Assembly: GCA_964619935.1 (NCBI GenBank)
Contig: CAZUGO010000090.1
Span: 1-64,000, forward strand
Length of the DNA: 64,000 bases
From: CAZUGO01 sp964619935
GTDB taxonomy: Bacteria > Planctomycetota > Phycisphaerae > UBA1845 > CAIVHJ01
Direction: 5' to 3'
A model generated the notes under the pieces. It ran no database searches. It was not told where the DNA came from and worked only from the letters and a program-made list of their open reading frames with translations. The translations under genes and the position numbers were made by a program. This document shows, one piece after another, positions 37,348 to 45,162 of this stretch (the stretch's first letter is position 1; every line of letters begins with the position of its first letter).

Positions 37348-38379
37348 ATGGCCGATCTCGTTCTGGATCACCAACGGCACGTCGTTTACCTGCCGCGGCG
37401 GCCGCGCCGGCCGCAACTGGCGCTGGCCGCATGCTCCATCGCGCTCTCCATGGTGCTGGCCGAGATCGGGCTGCGCGTCAAGAACAGCGTCGATCCCAAC
37501 TATGACGTCGAAATGTGGCGCTACAGCAGACAACTGAAGCAGCGCAGCAGCAATCCGGTGCTTGGTCATGAGCACGTTGCGGGTGCGACCGCCTACCTCC
37601 AAGGCACCGACATCCGTTTGAACAACTGGGGACTACGCGGGCCGGCGGTGGGCCCCCGTCGGCCGGATGTCCGCCGCATCCTGGTGCTGGGGAGTTCCAT
37701 CACGCTGGGCTGGGGTGTTCCCGAAGCCCAGACCCTCACCCAGCTGCTGGAGCAGCACTTCCGGAGCGACGGCGCCGAGGTCGAGGTGCTCAACGCCGGG
37801 ATCGGCAACTACAACGCGGCCCGCTATGTGGCGCTGTTCCACTCCCGGCTGCAGGCGCTGGATCCGACGGACGTCGTCGTGCATTACTTCATCAACGACG
37901 CGGAACAGTTAAGTGGCGGCAACCAGAACCTGTTGCTGCGGCACAGCCAGCTCGCAGTGGCCTTGTGGTCGTTTCGCAACGCGGTCTCGCAGGCCCGCCT
38001 CGGGTCGCCGTTGCTGACCCACTACCGCGACCTGTACCGCAGCGGATCGCCCGGTCGGGAGGCCATGCAACAGGCCCTCGCGGCGCTGGCCGAGACCGCC
38101 CGGACCCGCGGCATACGGTTGTACCTGCTGATGACCCCCGAGCCGCACTACCTGCAGCACTATCCGTTTCAGGACATCCATGATTCCATGGAACACACCG
38201 CCCGGTCGCTAGGCTACACCTTCGTGGACGCCCTGCCGGCGCTTCGTGAATTGACCCCCGAGCAGTTGTGGGTCACCGCGGACGACCCGCACCCCAACGC
38301 CCGGGGCCACCGGCTGATGGCCGACACCCTGTACCCCTACTTGCAACTGCCGACCGAGACCGTCCATGCTGTTCGTTGA
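37348..38379 (+). CDS. SGNH/GDSL hydrolase-family protein
   Basis: The product is 343 residues from the ATG at 37348, with AGGAG six bases upstream overlapping the previous stop. One membrane anchor helix lies at about 24-42. The catalytic Ser is in VLGSSITLGWGV (block I), with VLNAGIGNYNAARY (block II Gly), VVHYFINDAEQL (block III Asn) and DDPHPNARGHRL (block V Asp-x-x-His). This is a complete SGNH set. Expected role: acetyl or acyl transfer or hydrolysis on an extracytoplasmic glycan together with the adjacent MBOAT protein, whose start it overlaps by 14 bp. Confidence 0.82.
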   Translation: MADLVLDHQRHVVYLPRRPRRPQLALAACSIALSMVLAEIGLRVKNSVDPNYDVEMWRYSRQLKQRSSNPVLGHEHVAGATAYLQGTDIRLNNWGLRGPAVGPRRPDVRRILVLGSSITLGWGVPEAQTLTQLLEQHFRSDGAEVEVLNAGIGNYNAARYVALFHSRLQALDPTDVVVHYFINDAEQLSGGNQNLLLRHSQLAVALWSFRNAVSQARLGSPLLTHYRDLYRSGSPGREAMQQALAALAETARTRGIRLYLLMTPEPHYLQHYPFQDIHDSMEHTARSLGYTFVDALPALRELTPEQLWVTADDPHPNARGHRLMADTLYPYLQLPTETVHAVR

Positions 38380-39769
38380 ACTCCGCTTCATGCTCTTCTT
38401 TGCGGCCGTCTTCGCCGGCCACTGGCTGTTGCGCCGCAACCACTGGCGCAAGGCATGGCTGCTGGCCGCCAGCTATCTGTTCTATGGCGCCTGGGACTGG
38501 CGGTTTCTGTCGCTGATCGCGCTGTCCACCGGTCTGGACTACACGGTCGGTCTGCTGCTGGGCGGATGCCGCGGTCCGCGGTTCCGCCGGGCGCTACTGG
38601 CGGTCAGCGTGGTCGGCAACCTGGGCATGCTGGGTGTCTTCAAATATTACAACTTCTTCGCAGAATCGGCGGCGGGCCTGGCCGCCGTGCTCGGCGTGCC
38701 GCTGAGCCCGGCGGTGCTGGACGTAGTGCTGCCGGTGGGCATCAGCTTCTATACCTTCCAGACACTCAGCTACAGCATCGATGTGTATCGCGGCACCCAG
38801 GCGCCGGCCCGCAACCCGCTGGATGTCGCCCTGTTCGTCGCCTTCTTTCCGCAATTGGTGGCCGGCCCCATCGTGCGCTCCCGCGATTTCCTGCCGCAGT
38901 TGCAGCAGCACCGTCATTGGCGGGATGTGGATGTTCAAGGTTGCGTGCTGCTGTTCCTGGTGGGCTTCTTCAAGAAGATCTGCGTGTCCGATCACCTGGC
39001 CCAGACCGTGGACACCTACTTCGCTGATCCGCAGGCCTTTTCCGCGGTCAGTGCCTGGATGGCCGTCCTGGCCTATGCCGTGCAGATCTACTGCGATTTC
39101 TCTGGCTATAGCGACATGGCCATCGCCTGCGCCGGGCTGTTGGGCTATCGCTTGTGCGTGAACTTCGCCCACCCCTACTTCGCCGGCAGTATTACCGAGT
39201 TCTGGAGGCGCTGGCACATCAGCCTGTCGACCTGGCTGCGGGATTACCTGTACATCCCCCTGGGCGGCAGCCGCGCCGGTGCGAGTCGTACGGTCCGAAA
39301 CCTGATGCTGACCATGGCGCTCGGCGGGTTGTGGCACGGGGCATCCTGGAACTTCGTGATTTGGGGCCTGCTACACGGGGCGGCCCTGGTGGCTCACAAG
39401 GTCTACCGCCAAGTACTCGGCGACGGGCGCCTGGCGGTTGTCTTGCAGCCACTGGGCCCGGCGGTGACGTTCTATTGGGTCTGCGTGGCCTGGATCTTCT
39501 TTCGGGCCACCGACCTGGCAACCGCGGGAACGGTGTTCAAGGGCTTCGTGTTGTGCCAGTCCCAGGGCCCCAGGCAACTCGACCTGGGTTCGGTCGCCTG
39601 GTTGCCGGTCCTGGTCCTGTTGCACTACGCGGCGCTTCACAACTGGTTTCGGAAGTCGCTGGGTCGACTGCCGGATTGGGCGTTCGCCGGTGCCAGCAGC
39701 CTGGCGGTGTTCTTGATGGTTGGCTTGGCCCACAGCGACTATCGGCCGTTCATTTACTTTCAGTTCTGA
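38366..39769 (+). CDS. MBOAT-family O-acyltransferase, AlgI-like
   Basis: This 467-residue protein has about ten membrane helices. Family hallmarks include LLAASYLFYGAWDWRFL near the N-terminus, VLPVGISFYTFQTLSYSIDV, the PQLVAGPIVRSRDFLPQL segment, FWRRWHISLSTWLRDYLYIP and the catalytic His in GGLWHGASWNFVIWGLLHG. AlgI-type proteins move acyl groups from the cytoplasm to a periplasmic carrier for alginate-like O-acetylation. The start overlaps the SGNH gene, so the acylation machinery is translationally linked. Confidence 0.93.
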   Translation: MLFVELRFMLFFAAVFAGHWLLRRNHWRKAWLLAASYLFYGAWDWRFLSLIALSTGLDYTVGLLLGGCRGPRFRRALLAVSVVGNLGMLGVFKYYNFFAESAAGLAAVLGVPLSPAVLDVVLPVGISFYTFQTLSYSIDVYRGTQAPARNPLDVALFVAFFPQLVAGPIVRSRDFLPQLQQHRHWRDVDVQGCVLLFLVGFFKKICVSDHLAQTVDTYFADPQAFSAVSAWMAVLAYAVQIYCDFSGYSDMAIACAGLLGYRLCVNFAHPYFAGSITEFWRRWHISLSTWLRDYLYIPLGGSRAGASRTVRNLMLTMALGGLWHGASWNFVIWGLLHGAALVAHKVYRQVLGDGRLAVVLQPLGPAVTFYWVCVAWIFFRATDLATAGTVFKGFVLCQSQGPRQLDLGSVAWLPVLVLLHYAALHNWFRKSLGRLPDWAFAGASSLAVFLMVGLAHSDYRPFIYFQF

Positions 39770-39782
39770 TGCGGAGGCATCC

Positions 39783-40190
39783 ATGCACATCAATTGGAAA
39801 CCCGACGAACAGACCGTCCGGCAGTTTGCCTGGTTGGCCCCGCCGGGATTTGCCCTGTGGGCGGGACTGGCGGCCTTGGCAGGCGTGCCCGGCGTGGCGG
39901 TGGTCGGCTGCGCCACCGTCGGCGTGATCATCCTGCTGGGCAGCCGCATCGACCTGCGTGTGGCCGAACTCGCCTACGTCGGACTCAGCATCCTGGCTTT
40001 TCCGGTGGGCTGGCTGATGTCGCGGGTGCTGTTGGCCGTGCTGTATTACGGCGTCCTGACACCCATCGGCGTGCTCCTGCGCCTGGGTGGTCGCGATCCT
40101 TTGGAGCGGCGTTTTGATCGTGAGGCGTGGAGCTACTGGCGTCCTCGGCCACCTGCCGGTGATGCCACCTCCTACTTCCGGCAGTTTTGA
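39783..40190 (+). CDS. SxtJ-family membrane protein
   Basis: This 135-residue protein has a soluble N-terminus, two or three hydrophobic segments (FALWAGLAALAGVPGVAVVG and GLSILAFPVGWLMSRVLLAV) and a C-terminal signature TPIGVLLRLGGRDPLERRFD...SYW. This matches SxtJ-type proteins, first noticed in saxitoxin clusters and now known beside MBOAT, carbamoyltransferase and DUF5989 genes. GGAGG precedes the ATG. Function is unknown, and context suggests a helper of the glycan-modifying complex. Confidence 0.82.
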   Translation: MHINWKPDEQTVRQFAWLAPPGFALWAGLAALAGVPGVAVVGCATVGVIILLGSRIDLRVAELAYVGLSILAFPVGWLMSRVLLAVLYYGVLTPIGVLLRLGGRDPLERRFDREAWSYWRPRPPAGDATSYFRQF

Positions 40191-40210
40191 GCCGGGCGAG
40201 GGCCCAGACC

Positions 40211-40408
40211 ATGAGTCCCAACGAATACAGCCGATTCGAATCCGCAGTCCAGGCCCCACGCTGCGGCGTGGTCACCGAGGTCTGGAGCTTTCTACGGCAC
40301 AACAAGAAGTGGTGGCTGGCGCCGATCCTGGCGGCAATGGCCCTGCTGGGCGTCCTGCTGGTGGCCGGCTCGTCCGCCGCGGCGCCGTTTGTGTACACCC
40401 TGTTCTAG
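40211..40408 (+). CDS. DUF5989 family small membrane protein
   Basis: The product is 65 residues, with a short cytoplasmic start, EVWSFLRHNKKWWLAPI, one membrane helix (LAAMALLGVLLVAG) and the family C-terminus APFVYTLF. DUF5989 proteins almost always accompany SxtJ and a carbamoyltransferase, which is absent from this window. The ATG at 40211 follows the SxtJ stop by 20 bp. It ends the acylation operon. Confidence 0.85.
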   Translation: MSPNEYSRFESAVQAPRCGVVTEVWSFLRHNKKWWLAPILAAMALLGVLLVAGSSAAAPFVYTLF

Positions 40409-40566
40409 ATGACCGACGGCAAGAACTTGCGACCGACTCGCCCCCAGGACGGCGACCCGGCGGGGGGCGCAGGGATTCACGTGCAGGGTCGGCCAGTGCA
40501 AGAGCGAGCCATCATGATCTGCGGCTTGCACTTGTAGGCGAAAGCCAAAAGAATGCAGGATTCACA

Positions 40567-40594
40567 TTGCCTTTCGGTTTGCTTGGTCTACACT
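40567..40594 (+). promoter_or_regulatory. Sigma-70-like promoter for a candidate small RNA or leader
   Basis: TTGCCT (40567-40572) and TACACT (40589-40594) are separated by 16 bases, predicting a start near 40601. The 158 bases between the DUF5989 stop and this promoter contain no gene I can recognise. Confidence 0.55.
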
Positions 40595-40600
40595 TTAGGT

Positions 40601-40738
40601 AGCAACGAATCTGCTGGGGTTTTGAACGCCAGCTCGGATGACTAAGTGAAGAGCGACCCGATTGGTCGGGGAGCTCGTTAAAGAGTAAGCCGACGTGATT
40701 GGGCACCTGTGGGTGCCTAGTGACGTCGGTTTTTTTTT
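40601..40738 (+). ncRNA. Candidate structured small RNA or attenuating 5' leader
   Basis: A promoter at 40567-40594 and an intrinsic terminator at 40690-40738 would define an RNA of about 138 bases. The 5' part can fold into a closed multi-branch unit: AACGA (40604-40608) pairs with TCGTT (40675-40679), enclosing a hairpin GCTGG...CCAGC (40613-40633) and a second hairpin built on GACCCGATTGGTCGGG (40654-40669). A short A-rich linker (AAAGAGTAA) joins it to the terminator. The layout of aptamer-like fold, linker and terminator recalls a riboswitch controlling the downstream lipoprotein gene, but it does not match a family I know. It could equally be a free small RNA. Confidence 0.5.
40690..40738 (+). 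terminator. Strong intrinsic terminator
   Basis: CCGACGT (40690-40696) pairs perfectly with ACGTCGG (40723-40729). Inside, GGCACC (40702-40707) pairs with GGTGCC (40712-40717), and nine T residues follow (40730-40738). It lies 79 bases before the next start codon, so it ends either the small RNA or read-through from the acylation operon, or attenuates the lipoprotein gene. Confidence 0.85.
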
Positions 40739-40817
40739 GCGTCGCCCATGGGATCGCAGTGACTCAGGACGTCACGATCGAGATTCCGACAACCACCTGA
40801 ACAAGAAGGAGAACCAC

Positions 40818-41270
40818 ATGTTTCGAAAAGCACCCATCCTTGTATCCGCCTTGCTGCCTTCGGTCTTACTGGCCTTAGGGGGCGGATGCTCCGCTGCTCG
40901 GGCTACGCCGATACGGACCACCGAGTCCCGTGACAACTCAACGGCTGTGGAGTCGCGACAGGCGGTCGCTTCATATCCTTCGACGGGCGCAGCGACGGGC
41001 GCAGCGGCGGACACGCGCGGCCTCACACTCCAGCAGGATCGCGTGACGATGTTCTCTGAGCAGGAGCCGCCGCCACTGCCGGCGGAGACCCCAGCGCGCG
41101 AGATGAACGCTGGCGAATTCTGGGTCGGCGGGAATTGGATCGCGGATGCCGGCGGCTTTTCTTGGGTGCCGGGCCGAATCGAACGTGAACGCCCCGGCAG
41201 CTTGTTCTGCAGCGCGGGCTGGGTTGATTCGCCGGACGGCTGGGCGTTCACTCCGGAGCGGTGGCGCTAG
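40818..41270 (+). CDS. Small lipoprotein with W-x-PG-type repeats
   Basis: The product is 150 residues. A lipoprotein signal ends LLALGGGC, followed by a disordered Thr/Ser/Ala-rich linker. The C-terminal 50 residues carry aromatic turns (EFWVGGNWIADAGGFSWVPG, then GWVDSPDGWAFTPERWR) like the YXWxxGxW repeats of secreted envelope proteins. GAAGGAGAA precedes the ATG. The 3' end overlaps the convergent CotH gene by 23 bp. Function is unknown, and expression may be governed by the terminator-bearing leader upstream. Confidence 0.72.
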   Translation: MFRKAPILVSALLPSVLLALGGGCSAARATPIRTTESRDNSTAVESRQAVASYPSTGAATGAAADTRGLTLQQDRVTMFSEQEPPPLPAETPAREMNAGEFWVGGNWIADAGGFSWVPGRIERERPGSLFCSAGWVDSPDGWAFTPERWR

Positions 41271-43914
41271 TAGCAGCAGCCTGGAGGCCGACGGGTCCGG
41301 CTGCGTGGGGTTCGGTGGCATAGAGCAACTGCTTGACATCGAGCCGCTGGGCGGGCTGGGCATGGCCGTCCAGTTCGAGGGTCGACCCCTCTTCGAGCAA
41401 CACGGGGCGGTCGACCCGCTCGAGGTGGACTTGCTGGGCTCGGAGGGTCGCTGGCCCGAAGTGCGATTTCTTCTGGTAGGCGGCCAGTCCGATGTCGCCA
41501 TCGGTAATCCGGATGTCTTCCAGTAGTGCTTCGGAGTGATCTTTGCTGGCGACCGCGATGCGCGTCCGACTGATGTCCAGCCGCCGGGCGCTGATGCGGC
41601 TGTGTTCCCCGCAGGACACCGCCTTGTCGGCGATGTCATCGAAGCGCGAATCGCTGACTCGGACGTCGGCCCCGCTGAAGTCCAGGCCGTCGCCCCGAGC
41701 ATCGAAGAAGGCGCAGTGCCAGACCTGCCCGTTGCAGAAATCCGCGTCCAAGGCGTCCGAGGCGCATCCCGAGAACCGGGTCCGGCCGAGATCGAAGTCG
41801 GAGCGCACCAGGTTCAACGAATCGATGGCCTGGCTGTCGAGGAACGCACAATCGTGAATCGTGACCGGACTGTCGTAGAAGGTGACGCCGCCGCTGGTGC
41901 TCCAGCCGTCACGATCGATCCCGGCGGTGTGCTCAATGCGGGAGTGGCGGAGCAGCGAGGGTTCGCCGGCTTGCAGAACCAGCAGACCGGCCCAGGTGGA
42001 CTGCGCTGCGGTCAGCACGATGGGCTGTTCGGCGGTGCCGGCCAGGCGGATCGGTCCGGTGGTCAGCAACACCGTTTCGGGGTCGAATTCCAGGCGGGCG
42101 CCCGCTTCGACCACCAGGGTGTATCCTTGCGGGGTGATCAGATCCTCAGTGAGGTGCCAGGTGCGTCGTGGCAAGGTCACGGTGTGTTCGTCGAGGCGGG
42201 CGTCCGGGAAGCGGGCCTGGAATTGGGCTACCGTAGGGCCGGGCGGCCGGTGGCTCACCCAACTGGGAGCGGGCGTTGGCCTGGCCACTGACGACACCGT
42301 TTTCGGATCGCCCGGCAAGCGGGTCACCACGGTGACGGTGGCGTCAGCGGTTGCGCTGACGTGTACACCGGGGATGCGAAAGCGGGCATACGGCCGCTCG
42401 CCGGTGGCTGGCTCCGGTTGGACATACACGGCCTCGTTGAGCCTGGATCGGCGGATGTTTGCGGAGTCCTCGGTTGCGACGGCGCCGGCTGCGATCAGCG
42501 GCCCGTTGCCGATGCGGAAGCCAACGACTTCCAGTGGGAGCAGCAGCAGGTTGCGAATGCCGATCTCGTGGGTCAGCGGTGGGAGCGCCGTGGAACCCAC
42601 CGCTGGAGGGTCGACATACGCCAGCACCGGGTTGGCCGGCTGTAGTACGACTTGGATCAATTCGGCCCGCCGGCGCAGCTTGCTCCAGGGGGCGGTCATC
42701 TTGTTCTCGGCCAGAAATTCGCGCTTCAGCAGCCCATTCCAATACTCGAAGCGCGGCTTGACGCGGTCCAGGTGGTCCTGGAACGCTGCGGGTTCGCTTA
42801 GCCGTCGCAGTTCTTCGAGAAACAAGGCCACGAAGTCGCCGTCGCTGAACAGGCGGTCGGGCTGTTGGCTCTGGTTGACAATCAAGGCCTCGGCGTGCGA
42901 CTTGAGCACCGCCGGGTCATAGGCCACCGGTTCAATGCGCCCAGTGATGGCATTGTAGTAATAACGGGCGTTGATCAGGGCGTGGGTGCCCTGGTACAGC
43001 TCGCACAGGGCGTAGAACCGGGCCCACTGCCGCAAGTCGACGACCTCGTCCAGCGGCTGGCGGCCTTCGACGAAGGAGCGGTAGCGGCTGATGGCTTCCG
43101 GGCGCTGCCGGCGAAGGGCCTCGGAGGACTCGACGTCCTTGTCGTCGTAGATGTGGACGTCGGCGGTATGAATCATGTCCGGCCGCAGCCCGCCATAGCT
43201 CATCCCGGTCTGCACCCAATGCTCATAGAACTCGTGCTCGCTGCGGGCCATGATGATTCCGGGGCGGCGCCGGTTGTGCTCCAACATCTCCTGCGTGAAA
43301 TGTTCTTCGAGGGTGTACAGGCCCTTGGGTTCGCCGTTGAAGACCACCTGCACCAATCCGGTGCGCGGGACGATTAGACCGAGATCGCGGGCGTGCTCAT
43401 GAAACAGGAAGTTGTAGGCGTAGTTGCGGGTCGCCGGGTGCTGGATGGAGAACTCGCTCATTCCCAGCACGCTCCCGGAGTCCTTGATCTTGATCCGATA
43501 AGACCACTTGTCGGTGTTCCAGTGATCCGGAAAATCGCCTTTCAGGCGGACCGCAGCCCGGACGGTCTCGGCGCCGCCGGCCGACAACCGCGCCGGAACG
43601 TAGTCTGCCGAGTCCGACAGCAGCAGGCCGGCCTGGAGCGCTTGGCTGCGTTTTTGCTGAATGCGGCGAAAGTGTTTGTACTTGACGTCGATGTACAGGG
43701 TGGGCAGTTCAGGGTCGTGCAACAACGACACCAACCGCTGCGGCTCAAGCGCGGCGAGCGCCTTGGCCAGGGTCGGTTGATGCCACTGGTGCTTGTGGGC
43801 CATGAAGCCGAGCAGCCCGAAAACGGGCAGCAGCAACCAGGGCGCCCCGCGGGCCAGCCAGCGCCGCCGGTGGGACGGCGGCCGAGGGATCGATCGGTTG
43901 ACGGCGATGCGCAT
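41248..43914 (-). CDS. CotH-kinase-like protein fused to a right-handed beta-helix
   Basis: This is an 888-residue membrane-anchored protein. An Arg-rich start and one helix (LLLPVFGLLGFMAH) are followed by a CotH-like domain (about 60-440: VRLKGDFPDHWNTDKWSYRI, FLFHEHARDLGLIVPRTGLV, GEPKGLYTLEEHF), as in spore-coat protein kinases and many planctomycete surface proteins. After a beta-sandwich linker, a right-handed parallel beta-helix (about 640-860: SRIEHTAG, VTIHDCAFLDSQA, VRVSDSRFDDIADKA) suggests carbohydrate binding or processing. The ATG at 43914 is preferred over a TTG at 43932. It diverges from the Wza gene and probably belongs to the surface-glycan region. Confidence 0.8.
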   Translation of the reverse strand: MRIAVNRSIPRPPSHRRRWLARGAPWLLLPVFGLLGFMAHKHQWHQPTLAKALAALEPQRLVSLLHDPELPTLYIDVKYKHFRRIQQKRSQALQAGLLLSDSADYVPARLSAGGAETVRAAVRLKGDFPDHWNTDKWSYRIKIKDSGSVLGMSEFSIQHPATRNYAYNFLFHEHARDLGLIVPRTGLVQVVFNGEPKGLYTLEEHFTQEMLEHNRRRPGIIMARSEHEFYEHWVQTGMSYGGLRPDMIHTADVHIYDDKDVESSEALRRQRPEAISRYRSFVEGRQPLDEVVDLRQWARFYALCELYQGTHALINARYYYNAITGRIEPVAYDPAVLKSHAEALIVNQSQQPDRLFSDGDFVALFLEELRRLSEPAAFQDHLDRVKPRFEYWNGLLKREFLAENKMTAPWSKLRRRAELIQVVLQPANPVLAYVDPPAVGSTALPPLTHEIGIRNLLLLPLEVVGFRIGNGPLIAAGAVATEDSANIRRSRLNEAVYVQPEPATGERPYARFRIPGVHVSATADATVTVVTRLPGDPKTVSSVARPTPAPSWVSHRPPGPTVAQFQARFPDARLDEHTVTLPRRTWHLTEDLITPQGYTLVVEAGARLEFDPETVLLTTGPIRLAGTAEQPIVLTAAQSTWAGLLVLQAGEPSLLRHSRIEHTAGIDRDGWSTSGGVTFYDSPVTIHDCAFLDSQAIDSLNLVRSDFDLGRTRFSGCASDALDADFCNGQVWHCAFFDARGDGLDFSGADVRVSDSRFDDIADKAVSCGEHSRISARRLDISRTRIAVASKDHSEALLEDIRITDGDIGLAAYQKKSHFGPATLRAQQVHLERVDRPVLLEEGSTLELDGHAQPAQRLDVKQLLYATEPHAAGPVGLQAAATSATAPE

Positions 43915-44257
43915 CCGGATACATCGGCCCAAACGGGTCGGCGGTTCAGCGCGGGTCCGGCGAGGTCCGCGCTGAACCCAACCGTCTCGGTCATGCCACC
44001 CCAGGGCCGATAAGCGGGCGGGCTGATGGCCGCCCCCGAATGCGACGAAGACCCACCAGCCGGTGGGACCGGCACCTTTATCGGAACGGAGGGGGTTGCA
44101 GCGCCGCGAGCCGTCAATTCACCGCAATCGGTCCTACAAATCAATTCAGCAACCATCGGCGCAGTCCGATTACACGAAAGGCAATCGTGTCCAGGGCTCA
44201 ATCCACATGCTTGCCCACCGCGCCCTTCGGCAAGGATGCAAGTGAGGGACCGTCTTG
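43915..44257. other. Divergent intergenic region between the CotH and Wza-like genes
   Basis: No gene is recognised in these 343 bases. They should hold promoters for both flanking genes. Hexamers are not clear enough to call. GAGGGA lies about seven bases before the Wza start. Confidence 0.35.
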
Positions 44258-45100
44258 ATGAATCGACAGACACACAGGTGGTTTGCCCGTGGGGCCGTGC
44301 TGTGGGCGGCCGCCGGGCTGGCCGGCTGCGCCACCGCCCCGACGCATCAAGACGCCATGACCTTCATCAAGGCCAAGGATCACGTGGCTTCCGGTTCGAC
44401 TTATCGGCTGTCGCCCCCGGACATCATTCGGATCCACTCCCCGCAAGCTCCGGAGGTGGATTCCACCGTCCCGGTGCGGGCCGACGGCACCATTCATCTG
44501 CGGCTGCTCGGTGAGGTGCGGATTGCCGGACTGACCGGGCGGGAGGCGGCGGCCAAGATCCAGAAGGAGTTGAGCGTGTTTTACCGCGAGCCGGCCGTGG
44601 ACATCACCGTGGAGCGGCCCACCGGCCGGGTGTTCTACCTGTTCGGTGAGGTCGGCGTTCGCGGTTCCACCGGTTTTGGCGGTGGCGGCGATCGCGGCGG
44701 CGCGGTGCGGCCGCTGACCGGGCGGGACACCTTGATGGATGTATTGACCACCTATCCACCGTCTCAGAATGCCTGGCTCAGCCAGATCAAGGTCATCCGG
44801 CCCGACGACGCGCATCCCGACCATAACCAGGAAATCGTTGTCGACTTCCGCAAGATGATCAGCACCGGTGACCTGCGGCAGAACATCCTGCTGCAGGAAG
44901 GCGACATTGTATACGTTCCGCCCACGCCGATGGCCTGGGTCGGCTATCGTATTCGTGAAATCCTGCAGCCGGTGGCGCCGATCATGTTGGCTTATCGGAC
45001 CCCGGCCCAGGTCATTAGCGCCAACGACGTCTACACGGACGATAACGATGACGGCGATGACGGATCGAGCAATCTATTGGGACGGCTGCAGGTGCGTTGA
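44258..45100 (+). CDS. Polysaccharide export outer-membrane lipoprotein (Wza-like)
   Basis: The product is 280 residues. The lipoprotein signal AAAGLAGC is followed by the Poly_export domain (YRLSPPDIIRIHSPQAPEVD, then VRADGTIHLRLLGEVRIAGL and KELSVFYREPAVDITV). A SLBB-like second domain has GRVFYLFGEVGVRG and QNILLQEGDIVYVPPTPMAW, and the C-terminal helix for the outer-membrane pore precedes an acidic Asp-rich tail. A glycine-rich loop (GSTGFGGGGDRGG) interrupts the SLBB region. Wza-type proteins form the outer-membrane channel for polysaccharide. It starts the export block with the GumC-like protein and tyrosine kinase. Confidence 0.9.
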   Translation: MNRQTHRWFARGAVLWAAAGLAGCATAPTHQDAMTFIKAKDHVASGSTYRLSPPDIIRIHSPQAPEVDSTVPVRADGTIHLRLLGEVRIAGLTGREAAAKIQKELSVFYREPAVDITVERPTGRVFYLFGEVGVRGSTGFGGGGDRGGAVRPLTGRDTLMDVLTTYPPSQNAWLSQIKVIRPDDAHPDHNQEIVVDFRKMISTGDLRQNILLQEGDIVYVPPTPMAWVGYRIREILQPVAPIMLAYRTPAQVISANDVYTDDNDDGDDGSSNLLGRLQVR

Positions 45101-45162
45101 GCAGCGGCGAGCGGCACGGCTGATCGCGGGCCCAGCCCGGGTGATTCAGGCGCGGAGCGAAT

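Noticed and set aside
40601..40738. Identity with known riboswitches (c-di-GMP, fluoride, TPP, preQ1, cobalamin) or 6S RNA
   Set aside because: None of the conserved core sequences I know for these families is visible, so it is left as an unassigned candidate RNA.
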